Assembly: GCF_010645215.1 (NCBI RefSeq)
Contig: NZ_JAAGNW010000049.1
Location: 1 to 37,148, forward strand
Length of the DNA stretch: 37,148 nt
Direction of reading: 5' to 3'
Source: Burkholderia multivorans
Lineage (GTDB): Bacteria > Pseudomonadota > Gammaproteobacteria > Burkholderiales > Burkholderiaceae
The notes under the pieces are model-generated. The model saw nothing but the letters and a program-made list of their open reading frames with translations. It made no database searches and had not been told where the DNA came from. The position numbers were made by a program, and so were the translations under genes. Every line of letters begins with the position of its first letter. Positions within the stretch are counted from its first letter, which is position 1. Shown here piece by piece: positions 1-8,597 of the stretch.

Positions 1-630
1 ATCGAGTGCTTCAGTCACGTACCGCCTACCGGCCATCCCACTTGTCACGGGATTTGCCAACATCAGCCTCTCAATCTCTCGAACCTGCGCTCGTGAGCCC
101 GGCAGGGGGTCGCGATTGCCCGACGCTTCGCGCTCCCACCAGTGCAGCACGGATGGCGCATCTGCATGCTTCCCAACGACGGTTTTCGAACCCGGCTTCG
201 GGCTACTTCGACCTTGCTTACCGGACTCCTTAATCGGCGGAGCATTTTCTGCGGAGGGTTCCGGCGCGGTTCCCGCAAAGAACGGAGGACGCTCCAATAC
301 GCGCCTGCGGATTTCTGCGTTGCGCGCATCCGACTGCACACGCTGCTCGTGGATATAACGAGGCATTTCATTAATGTCCCCCGGCTGCCGTCGCGGTGGC
401 GGAGTCCTCGCATCGAATGATTGAACGCCAATGGCCGAGCTAAATTGCAGTACAAAAAACAGACAGTCTAGTGGGTCACTCAAGTCAAGCGATAACGGAG
501 TACCGCTTCCGGGATTATTAGGTAACTTATAACCAGCCTCCCTTCTTGCGTGATAGCGTTCCGACGCATCATTTTTCTGCGCGAGTTTCCGTTGCTGTGC
601 CTTAGTGATTCGTGATTTCCGGCGAGGCAT
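1..630 (-). CDS. Putative second eCIS cargo/effector, N-terminal module only (runs off left edge)
   Basis: The frame is open from an ATG at 630 to the first base, giving 210 residues, and the gene continues outside the window. A strong Shine-Dalgarno sequence (AAAGGAG) sits just upstream of the ATG. The protein starts very basic (MPRRKSRITKAQQRKLAQ). A hydrophobic stretch around residues 53-68 (PLDCLFFVLQFSSAIG) follows, then a PPFF motif at 115-118 and an NPVTSG motif at 193-198. The same elements occur in the same order in the 2,000-residue protein encoded upstream in the operon (QQRKL at 25-29, FWLYMHFALG at 70-79, MPFF at 226-229, NPVSSG at 323-328), with longer linkers there. I therefore read it as a second cargo protein whose toxin domain lies beyond the left edge. 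The frame has no stops and a sound start, so coding is likely; cargo function is inference from the shared module and position. Confidence 0.72.
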   Translation of the reverse strand, partial: MPRRKSRITKAQQRKLAQKNDASERYHARREAGYKLPNNPGSGTPLSLDLSDPLDCLFFVLQFSSAIGVQSFDARTPPPRRQPGDINEMPRYIHEQRVQSDARNAEIRRRVLERPPFFAGTAPEPSAENAPPIKESGKQGRSSPKPGSKTVVGKHADAPSVLHWWEREASGNRDPLPGSRAQVREIERLMLANPVTSGMAGRRYVTEALD

Positions 631-1254
631 TTTGAGCTCCTTTCAACGGTGGATGGGGTGTGGCGGCCCCATGCTCCCGCGTGATTTCAGTGAGATGAGT
701 CGACAACCCCGGACGCATTAGAAGCAGGAGGGCATCCTGCCTGATGCACTCCTGCGCAGTACTGCTCCGCTGATCGCCAGGCTCGTCCCGGCAAATGTCG
801 CCGCCCATCGCACCGCCCCGTTCGCTCACGCACTGGACGGTCGCGTAGCCGAGGTCCAGTCGAAACCGCGGACATCAGGTGGCAGTCCAGCATCTGCTGC
901 GCGACCGCCCACACCAACTGCCACCGCATTTTGCGCAGCCACTTCATGAGCGTCGCGCTATCCAACGGCAGTCTCAAGGCCGCCGGATAGCGCGACGTGC
1001 CATATGGGGTCGACACGCGGCGGGTGGACTGCAGCGCCCCCTCGCGAATCAGCGCACGGATCGGTACTCCCCCCCCTGGGCGGTCTCGCCGAAGCTTGCC
1101 TGACGATCGCCGGCAGATTGACGCGGGTTACTTCGCCCGGCGTCGATCGGCGCTCGTTCGAATCGCCGTCACCCGCCGTGCGGGTACTCCACCATCGCGG
1201 CAGAGTCGCCCGATCACCCATCCGCTCCTGCTTTGCCTCCAAGTCGTATCGCAT
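602..1254 (-). pseudogene. Unrecognised small gene, apparently frameshifted twice
   Basis: A coding-like frame starts at an ATG at 1254 behind a good ribosome site (GGAGGGCACC-ATG) and reads MRYDLEAKQERMGDRA and on. At a run of eight G (minus strand; eight C at 1069-1076) it loses its natural continuation. With seven G it would run on as VPIRALIREGALQ and SATLMKWLRKMRWQ to about position 890. A second shift near 861-885 is needed to enter the frame FRLDLGYATVQCVSERGG, which ends at 602, overlapping the start of the next gene. Repaired, it would encode roughly 215 residues. I do not recognise the family. It lies between two putative effector genes on the same strand, so a cargo-associated role is possible. 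Alternatives are phase variation at the G-tract, a sequencing error, or chance open frames in GC-rich DNA. Confidence 0.4.
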
Positions 1255-1456
1255 GGTGCCCTCCGGGCTGCATACGCATCACGTCCATCCATGACTACTT
1301 CATCCCATTTCCCGCAGCAGTTCAGTCGATACGCCTAATGTGATGGTCTCATTAACGCTGTGGTGGTGGCGGCATTTTATTTACTGGCGGTGGCGGAACA
1401 GGACCGCAAACCTCACCCAAGGCTCTCTTGCATATCACTTTGTCTTTGCGAGCAAT

Positions 1457-4400
1457 TTATCGATAATTTTTCAAACGAAATTCCTGGCCGCTTATTACTT
1501 TACCATTACCATTCGACGAAATCTCAACAATTTGAGAGGAAACACTGATCTGTACTTTCCCATCTAACCCTCTACTAATCAATGCGATGTAGGCTATCGA
1601 TGTCATTTCATGGCCAAAAAGCATCCCCTTCAAATCGCTCATTTTATCGGGCGCATTCGGTACGGTTTCCCCACTCAGCCTGCCAAGGACGCTCGCGGCT
1701 TCTCCAATTCCTTCCTTGCCCGCGCTCCAGACAGGGAATTTTTCGGGCGATATTCCGATGCGAATAGCATATAAAAATTCGCCTTTGATTGTGTAGATCA
1801 TCGTCCCGCCGCGCAGCGTTCCGGAAGTAAGGATCAGTGGATTTTCTAATTTGATATCTGATAACCGGATCTTCATGCCCACAGCCCCTGCCACGCCTCC
1901 CGGCAGCGAGATCCCTTTGATATGTGCTCCGAGTTTATTTTTGCCCCAATAATTTCCCGCCGAACCCACGCCAGCTTCAAGGGAGGTTACATCTTTTCCA
2001 TTAAATGTATGAATCAAGCCCTTGAATGCCCCTTCATCCTTGATATCAGCTACCCCAAGGCTATTACTTTTTCGCGAATGGTACCCGGTCCCGCCTGTAA
2101 ACTCCGATCCCTCCACATAGATATTGTAAGGCACTTCAGCATCTGACTTTCCGTAGATTAATCCCTTATCTCTGAAAACGGAAATATCTCCCCTGATAAG
2201 TTTGTCTGTATTTTTATGACTTTCCCAGAAAAATGGGAATCGCTGCAAGAAAGTCGTCGAGCTGGGCGGCCTCACATCCTTCCCCTCCGCCACAACTCTG
2301 TATTTTTTTCCACCCGCAACAATAAAACCTTCCTGCAGTCCCTCTGTTTTTTGTAGCATTCCACCCAGACTCACCCCCCCCCAACCCTGTTTGTCTGTAC
2401 GGAAAAATGATATATCGGGCGTCAGATACTCATCGAAGCCTATTTTTGTCAGCGCATGCACCATCAGATCACTACCAAGCCCCTCGTCATACGCAATCAA
2501 AGCTACGTGCCCGCCTTGCGGGATTTTTAATAAGTCTGTAGCGGTATTGATGTTTATTTTTTTATTATCAAGCAGCGGAGTATAATTTTGAGGCGAGAGC
2601 CCTTTTGTCAGGTGGCGGGCCCGGTCTGGTGTGATAAGACCCTGTTGTTCGAGTGAGATAAGCTTGGTCCAGCTTTCCGTGAAATCCGGGTTTCCTGCCG
2701 ATGCAGTACGCAACGGATCCACTTTGGCCTTTTTCCATGTTGCCAATTTGACAGCCAAATCCATTTCCCCCTTACTGAACAAAGCGTTCTTGACCTCATC
2801 CCGGATCACAAGTTTTTCTGGTACAGATCCTTTATATTTTTTAAGTTCAAATCCGGGCGGTGTGTGGATGAAAATAAAACCGCCCTCATTTAATATTTTA
2901 GGCGCAGTTTTGAAATTGGAAACTGCAATGCCCGCGGACGACGGCGCACCATATATTCCCAGCAAAACCTGTTTTTGCTTGACCCTATTCAGCGTCAGAA
3001 ATTCCTGGATATAATCATCCAGTGAACCCGAAAGAATGACACGTGCCGCTCCAGTTTCAAACTGCCCGGCAGTCAGGTCGATGATGCTATTCTTACCGTC
3101 CTTGGTAGCAATAACAAAGAAATGCGTACCAGGCATCAGATCATCCATGGCTTCCAAAAGATACATGCCACCGATCTTTACCCGATAACCTTCTTTTCTT
3201 AAATCATCGGTCAGCTTGATGGCCGCATCCATGCATTTCTCACTGGGTTTGTTAATAAATCGATCGTAATCCCCTGCCATGATTCGGCGCTCGAGCGCAT
3301 CCAATTCGCTTTTGCTCGCACTACTCGACAACCGGATCTCATTGAGCTGCTGAATTTGCCGCGGCGGAGTTGAATCATTAATTTCCAGCGCTGCGCACCT
3401 ACCGGGCGACCGTTTGGCGCGCCGGCAAATCTGGGCACGATCCGCATTGAATTTTTCCTTAACCAATTCATCTTCCAGGTTGCTAATGATATAATGATAC
3501 TTTTCCTGTGTATCGATATTCGCTACTTCCTGATCCAATCGCTCGACGACTGATTTGATATCTTTCCTGTCGAATTGCTTCGCCAGCTTCTCAACGACTG
3601 ATCCTTTCATGACCTGCCCGGGAAGATCGTGATTCAATTTTGAGAGCACCGTCTTATCCTGGAATAGAGGTGAACTCACTTTCGGCGCTTTGCTCCCTCG
3701 GCCTACGTTTTGCGACATCTTGGGAGTGAATTTCTTCAGGATTTTTTTGCTGGCAGCTTGCAACCCCTCGGACACGGAATTCGCGCCGAGATTCAGTGCA
3801 ATGCTCAAAGGCACCGCCTTCAAGATCGCCGATTTTTCATTTTCGTTGTAAGTCACATGATATTCAAAAAATGATTGCCCCACATCCACGCCGATGTCGA
3901 CGGCCAGCTCGAAGGCCAATGCAGCGCTTCGACTCAGATTTAATACGACCATGCCGCCGGAGGTAAGCGCTGCCGCCAAAACCGTGGTAGCAATGAATTT
4001 CGCCGCAGAAACCAGGTTCGCTGTATCGAGCTCTTTCTCTGTGAATGTCATCGTCGAATAGGTCTCGATGATGTCGCCCGCCATCAAACCGGTAAACTCA
4101 CCCATGACCGACTTCGCATCTACGTTCTTCCAAGTTCGTTTACTCAGCCTCAACCTAGAGCCATAAACATTCTGTAAACCACTTTGTTCCATCAAGTTCC
4201 AGGCCTTTTTCACCCCCTCCCGAGTGTCCAGCAAGCGCTGTGCGCGAAGCGCTTTGCCCTCATCGCCAGGGTACATGTTGAGAAATTCGCGCCATGCCTT
4301 GACGGATGCCCGAAAAATGCTGTTAAGCATGGGATCTTCCCTAAGCGCCGCACGATAGTTGGTATCGCTGGCGACCAACTGGGAGAGCTGGTACAGATAA

Positions 4401-7400
4401 TGCATCGGGCTGGACCTGAACGTGGCAGCATCCTTTCGCTGCAAGAGCGAGACCGAAGATCCCAACCAGCTGAGTAGTTTCGGATCTGCCTCGTAGTCTC
4501 CAACGTCATGTTTCCGCATTTCGTCGACCGCTTTCGCCGTTAAAATCCGCCACGGAGAATCACGCGTATCAGTTGACAACAACAGCAGCCGCCCGCCGCT
4601 GATCTCGAATCCCAGGATATCCAGCACGGTTCGATGGCGCCCATCATGACTGGATACCAGCAATGTCGCATCCGCCGTATCGCCACGCATAAATTTCAAT
4701 GGCCCCTCAAGATCGGATCTTGACAAATCCACCTGACCACCCTTCACCTGCTCCTGCAATGCCTGAACATTATCTTTGAAGGCATTTAATTTATACATTC
4801 CATATGCCTGCTTGATATGACTATTATCGAAGCGGGTATAAACGCTCCCTCTGAATATTTCGTCATCAATGTTGCCAGCGAGCTCCTCGATGGCCTCCCG
4901 AGAAAGGAATGCACCATTTTTAAGCTGGATTCTATCGATCTTAAAACTTGTGAATGAAATGGGTTCGATGATGGAGTAATCCCATTTATTTTTTGCAATA
5001 ATCGCCTCCCGCCATACACCAGACTTGACCTCGAAAAGTGTGGCCTCAATGTCCGACCTGATGATTTTTCCCTTTGACCGCCCAGCTTTCAGCATCCAGC
5101 TTTCCGGGCGGAAATATACTTTAACCTTATCTTCCGGCGATATATCCTTGATATGATGTCTAGCCAGGATGTTGGTGACTTCATCGTAAATAAAATCCCT
5201 CGGACGATCTAGCCAGTCCCCAATTTTTATGACATCGGCCGCCGCGTAACTCGCTGCCTCGCTGGATTCGGCTGATCCAGATTTCATATAGGCTGACAGT
5301 TCCTCATCAAAGTGTGTGCCAACCAGCCTCGGAATCGGCCCGGACACCGTTGCGGTAGCATTGCCGGTCTCGCTGAAAGTTCGTGCTGCATCCATTTCTG
5401 CTTGATCAAGCTCATACCTCTCACCGAGCCGGCCAACAAATTCGTCCGGCGAGATATGCAGGACATTTTGTAACGGCGCAATCCTGATGTACTTACTGTA
5501 AAGCTTATCCATGTAATCGTTATATCGCGACGAAACTTCCGCCCCTCGCCGAGGTGATGGCCTGACAATGTCCTCGTACATATGGCCAAGAGGAATTGTT
5601 GTATTTTCTTTTGATGTTGGCCAGGCATCCTCATCTTTCATATGAATTTCAGGAATGATATTCAGATAATGCTGAAGTTGCAGCCACGCTTGTGTGTTGC
5701 GTTGTTCCTTGCCTCGTAAAGAAGATGCAATATCACTCGCCACCTTCTGCTCGGCCAGTATATGCACAAGGTTTTTTAGTTGATCCTTTGACTGAAGAAA
5801 CAACGCAGAAAGTGCATCCGCTGCCGGATCGGATACGGGAAATTCGAGGCTGATATAACCATGGCGCAGCGCAGCGCTCAATTCAGCATCCTCGTTAAAT
5901 AGATCAATCGCCGCTCTCAAATCCATCTCCACCAAATCGACGCCTATTACGGCGGATATCAGCGTAACGGGGAGTTCTTCCGCCCGGATGCCTTCCGCGG
6001 TTTCGTCGAGCAATGCCTGCGCTAACAACAAGAAATATTCTGATTGCTTATCGGAGAAATGCTGTTCGCTGACGTTCTGGGGGCGGGTGGGCGCAGTACT
6101 GCTCCCGGATGGGGAAACATGGGTGGTGTCTACTGCCGCGAACGTGGTGGCCTCGGTCGACGATGGCTGAAGATGCCTGATCGAAATCCCCGTACTTTCA
6201 GCATGGCCCTCTTCGACCGGGATGCTTTCATCGCCACGATGTTCAATTTCCCACAGGACGTATTCAGCCTCCGTCAGGATCGCCTTGGCGAACGCCTTGA
6301 TTTTGCTCATCAACTCACTCGGACTAACACTCTGCAAAATATCCTGTTTAGCTTCCTCTACCTGCAGTTGCTGTTCAAAATATGAACGCTTCACCCGCCT
6401 TTCCTTGTGTTGGTCGCCTCCCGCTGCTTGTTGCGTCGGGTCATAGTCACCCACCAGACGCTGGGTCGGGATGACGCCACTGCTGACCGGATTGAGCTCC
6501 ATCTCCCGGGCAATCGCCTGCGGCCCGCTCAATGGCGCATGGGGCTGTTCGAGAGGGTGGTGCGACACCGGCGCAACCTGGGCGTCCGCGCGTCCCCCGG
6601 TCGGCAGGGTGAGTGCGCGGCCCAACAGACGATCCGCGATGCCCCCATCCATGCTCCTTCCAGCCGGCGCGACGGGAGCGGGGTGGCTGCCCTTTCCGAC
6701 CGATTCAGGCGTCGTCTCGAGCAGAACCTTCCGGGTGTCCCCGGTTGAGAAGGCCTCGGGCGCTTCCTGCTGGAAGAACGGCATGCGTCCGGATCGTCGC
6801 TGTTTCGATTTCCCCAATCGTTTAACGACCGACTGAGCATCGACATACCCCTCTCGCCTGACCACCTCATCCTGCTGGGCGCGCTGGGCCTGGCGCTCAG
6901 CACGCTGCGCCTTCTCCGCCTGAGCCATCCATTCCACCGGACCTGTCAACCGCTCGCTGTCTTGCCGCCATTCACGCAGTTCTTCTGCGGAATAGAGATC
7001 CGTACTCACCTCAGTCGACGGACCCGCTGCCGGACGGGCATGACGCGGCGGCGCTTCAGGCGCCCGCCAAAGGCCCACTGGTTTTCTTGAAATCGGCTGA
7101 TCAAGTCGCGTCCCCCGCCGCTGCGTGCCATAGACGTTCGCCCCTTCTCTTGGGAGCGGGTGCTCCGGCTCGTCCTCAAAATGCTCCCGGTTGGCATAGA
7201 CATTCACGTTCTCGGCTCTTCCGCCGAGCGCAAAGTGCATATACAGCCAGAAGATCATCGCATGACGGGGATTGTTCAGATTGAACTGCGCGTCCCTGGC
7301 ATGCAAAGCAGGATCGCGTGGATATCGCGCATTGATCACCCGATCATGCGCCTCCGACGACCGGCGCTGATCCAATTTGCGCTGTTGCCCTTTCTTGTTG

Positions 7401-7459
7401 TTCTTATTTTTACTGCTGGTAGCAAAATCGGGCACGATAGTCTCCAGACGAAGAGCCAT
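1457..7459 (-). CDS. Giant putative eCIS effector toxin: leader module, dermonecrotic-toxin-like middle, PMT-C3-like domain
   Basis: This 2,000-residue protein is the first gene after the cap protein (30-bp gap; weak ribosome site). Residues 1-340 are basic and proline-rich, with a hydrophobic patch at 70-79 and the motifs MPFF (226) and NPVSSG (323). The same elements recur in the gene at the left edge, suggesting a packaging module. Residues ~500-1140 resemble the DUF6543 'dermonecrotic toxin' proteins of pseudomonads (a resemblance by eye, not a search result). A hydrophobic helical stretch spans about 1148-1200 and could insert into membranes. Cys1345 and Cys1355 bracket RRAKRSPGR, a protease-sensitive loop of the kind found in A-B toxins. 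Cys1409, His1446 and Asp1461 (in IIDLTAGQF) form a papain-like triad with spacing close to Pasteurella multocida toxin C3. The last ~400 residues are unrecognised. The gene is visibly more AT-rich than the structural genes, consistent with separate acquisition. Coding is certain; injected-toxin function is inference. Confidence 0.85.
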   Translation of the reverse strand: MALRLETIVPDFATSSKNKNNKKGQQRKLDQRRSSEAHDRVINARYPRDPALHARDAQFNLNNPRHAMIFWLYMHFALGGRAENVNVYANREHFEDEPEHPLPREGANVYGTQRRGTRLDQPISRKPVGLWRAPEAPPRHARPAAGPSTEVSTDLYSAEELREWRQDSERLTGPVEWMAQAEKAQRAERQAQRAQQDEVVRREGYVDAQSVVKRLGKSKQRRSGRMPFFQQEAPEAFSTGDTRKVLLETTPESVGKGSHPAPVAPAGRSMDGGIADRLLGRALTLPTGGRADAQVAPVSHHPLEQPHAPLSGPQAIAREMELNPVSSGVIPTQRLVGDYDPTQQAAGGDQHKERRVKRSYFEQQLQVEEAKQDILQSVSPSELMSKIKAFAKAILTEAEYVLWEIEHRGDESIPVEEGHAESTGISIRHLQPSSTEATTFAAVDTTHVSPSGSSTAPTRPQNVSEQHFSDKQSEYFLLLAQALLDETAEGIRAEELPVTLISAVIGVDLVEMDLRAAIDLFNEDAELSAALRHGYISLEFPVSDPAADALSALFLQSKDQLKNLVHILAEQKVASDIASSLRGKEQRNTQAWLQLQHYLNIIPEIHMKDEDAWPTSKENTTIPLGHMYEDIVRPSPRRGAEVSSRYNDYMDKLYSKYIRIAPLQNVLHISPDEFVGRLGERYELDQAEMDAARTFSETGNATATVSGPIPRLVGTHFDEELSAYMKSGSAESSEAASYAAADVIKIGDWLDRPRDFIYDEVTNILARHHIKDISPEDKVKVYFRPESWMLKAGRSKGKIIRSDIEATLFEVKSGVWREAIIAKNKWDYSIIEPISFTSFKIDRIQLKNGAFLSREAIEELAGNIDDEIFRGSVYTRFDNSHIKQAYGMYKLNAFKDNVQALQEQVKGGQVDLSRSDLEGPLKFMRGDTADATLLVSSHDGRHRTVLDILGFEISGGRLLLLSTDTRDSPWRILTAKAVDEMRKHDVGDYEADPKLLSWLGSSVSLLQRKDAATFRSSPMHYLYQLSQLVASDTNYRAALREDPMLNSIFRASVKAWREFLNMYPGDEGKALRAQRLLDTREGVKKAWNLMEQSGLQNVYGSRLRLSKRTWKNVDAKSVMGEFTGLMAGDIIETYSTMTFTEKELDTANLVSAAKFIATTVLAAALTSGGMVVLNLSRSAALAFELAVDIGVDVGQSFFEYHVTYNENEKSAILKAVPLSIALNLGANSVSEGLQAASKKILKKFTPKMSQNVGRGSKAPKVSSPLFQDKTVLSKLNHDLPGQVMKGSVVEKLAKQFDRKDIKSVVERLDQEVANIDTQEKYHYIISNLEDELVKEKFNADRAQICRRAKRSPGRCAALEINDSTPPRQIQQLNEIRLSSSASKSELDALERRIMAGDYDRFINKPSEKCMDAAIKLTDDLRKEGYRVKIGGMYLLEAMDDLMPGTHFFVIATKDGKNSIIDLTAGQFETGAARVILSGSLDDYIQEFLTLNRVKQKQVLLGIYGAPSSAGIAVSNFKTAPKILNEGGFIFIHTPPGFELKKYKGSVPEKLVIRDEVKNALFSKGEMDLAVKLATWKKAKVDPLRTASAGNPDFTESWTKLISLEQQGLITPDRARHLTKGLSPQNYTPLLDNKKININTATDLLKIPQGGHVALIAYDEGLGSDLMVHALTKIGFDEYLTPDISFFRTDKQGWGGVSLGGMLQKTEGLQEGFIVAGGKKYRVVAEGKDVRPPSSTTFLQRFPFFWESHKNTDKLIRGDISVFRDKGLIYGKSDAEVPYNIYVEGSEFTGGTGYHSRKSNSLGVADIKDEGAFKGLIHTFNGKDVTSLEAGVGSAGNYWGKNKLGAHIKGISLPGGVAGAVGMKIRLSDIKLENPLILTSGTLRGGTMIYTIKGEFLYAIRIGISPEKFPVWSAGKEGIGEAASVLGRLSGETVPNAPDKMSDLKGMLFGHEMTSIAYIALISRGLDGKVQISVSSQIVEISSNGNGKVISGQEFRLKNYR

Positions 7460-7489
7460 ACTTATCGAGGCACACCTGTCGCGGCCGCC

Positions 7490-8455
7490 TCAGGGGGCTT
7501 TGACCAGGTCTGTCTGAGTAACCAGCGTGGTGTCGCTCCCCAGTGGTGGGGTGGTATCCCACGCCGCAATGGCCTTTTTAACCGTCGCCAGCACTTTGTC
7601 GTCCAACATCCCTGACACGGTGACAGCAAGATGATGCGCAACCATCTGGTTGCCTTCGGTATGCGGACTGCCCTCGACCTCGATGCCCGCCAGCTGCGCA
7701 CGCTCGAGCGCAGTGGTCGGTTTGGCCTGTCGCATCAGATCCGCCTTGAGCATCGCCGCTATCTCCTCGAACGACTTCCCCTGGTCGACCTCGACCTCCT
7801 GCTTCGACACCGGCACCGCCTTGGCCACCGCATCCGGCACCACGTCGATCGGAATCGTCACCGAAAAATTCAGGCACAGTAGCGGCTTGTCCCCCAACGA
7901 CTGCCAGAAATTCCCCAGGCTAGACAGGTGCTCCGACGGCGCAATCACCCGCGCGAACGTTGGGCATGCCCGCCCGTCCGAATCGAGCAGTTTGATCGAC
8001 GTCGTCAGGCTCAACAACGCGTTCAGCAACAGGTTCATCACCACCATCCTCTGACTGGCCGGCCCGATGTCCGACTTCACCTGATCCGGCTTCTCCCAGT
8101 ACGTGATCAGATAACAGCACCGTACGTTCGTCTGGCGGGGCGCAAAGGTACCCTTGGTCGGCTGGTACGTCGGAGCGCGCCCCACCCGCAGTTCGAGGTC
8201 TTCCTGGATGTCATAGAGGAACACGCAGATCGACGGTTGATCCGGCGGGTTGTCTTTGGCCGGTATGTCAAAGCGAATCTTGATGGTATTGGGATCGCTG
8301 CCCAGATTGATGTACTGCTTGATCCGGGTTTCAATCGCCGTGTTCAACTGCAGCAAGCGGTCATCGACGACATGCCCGCCTTGGTACTTCTTCAGGTTCT
8401 CGGCTTCATCTGCCGTCCCGGCCAGATTTTCATTGGGCGTGTCATTCGTCGTCAT
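7490..8455 (-). CDS. pvc16: eCIS cap / tail terminator protein, DUF4255 family (Pvc16/Afp16 homologue)
   Basis: The product has 321 residues. The DUF4255 core begins at about residue 30 (VVDDRLLQLNTAIETRIKQY) and includes ICVFLYDIQEDLELR, the CCYLITYW strand and the NLLLNALLSL helix, all typical of the family. In Afp and PVC this protein caps the distal end of the tube and sheath and terminates their polymerisation. The C-terminal ~100 residues (from about 220) look like an added domain with a GNQMVAHHLAVTVSG strand, and the usual family core is shorter. The gene follows the ATPase by 142 bp, as in PVC loci, and precedes the large effector. The ribosome site is weak. The start at 8455 was kept because it gives the expected N-terminus. 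Confidence 0.9.
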   Translation of the reverse strand: MTTNDTPNENLAGTADEAENLKKYQGGHVVDDRLLQLNTAIETRIKQYINLGSDPNTIKIRFDIPAKDNPPDQPSICVFLYDIQEDLELRVGRAPTYQPTKGTFAPRQTNVRCCYLITYWEKPDQVKSDIGPASQRMVVMNLLLNALLSLTTSIKLLDSDGRACPTFARVIAPSEHLSSLGNFWQSLGDKPLLCLNFSVTIPIDVVPDAVAKAVPVSKQEVEVDQGKSFEEIAAMLKADLMRQAKPTTALERAQLAGIEVEGSPHTEGNQMVAHHLAVTVSGMLDDKVLATVKKAIAAWDTTPPLGSDTTLVTQTDLVKAP

Positions 8456-8597
8456 GATTCATATGGGGATGTTTCACGGCAGCGCGGCGCGGGCTCGGGA
8501 GCACTCCCGAATGTCCTCACCGTCTGCCTTCACCTCCCCGCTCCTGTCGAACACCGCATTCGTCGATGATGGGGCGCAGCGCGCCGCACCGCTTTCC

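Noticed and set aside
8495..8510. Perfect inverted repeat TCGGGAGCACTCCCGA as a terminator between the ATPase and cap genes
   Set aside because: No T-run follows and the loop is too short for a convincing intrinsic terminator; probably chance in GC-rich DNA.
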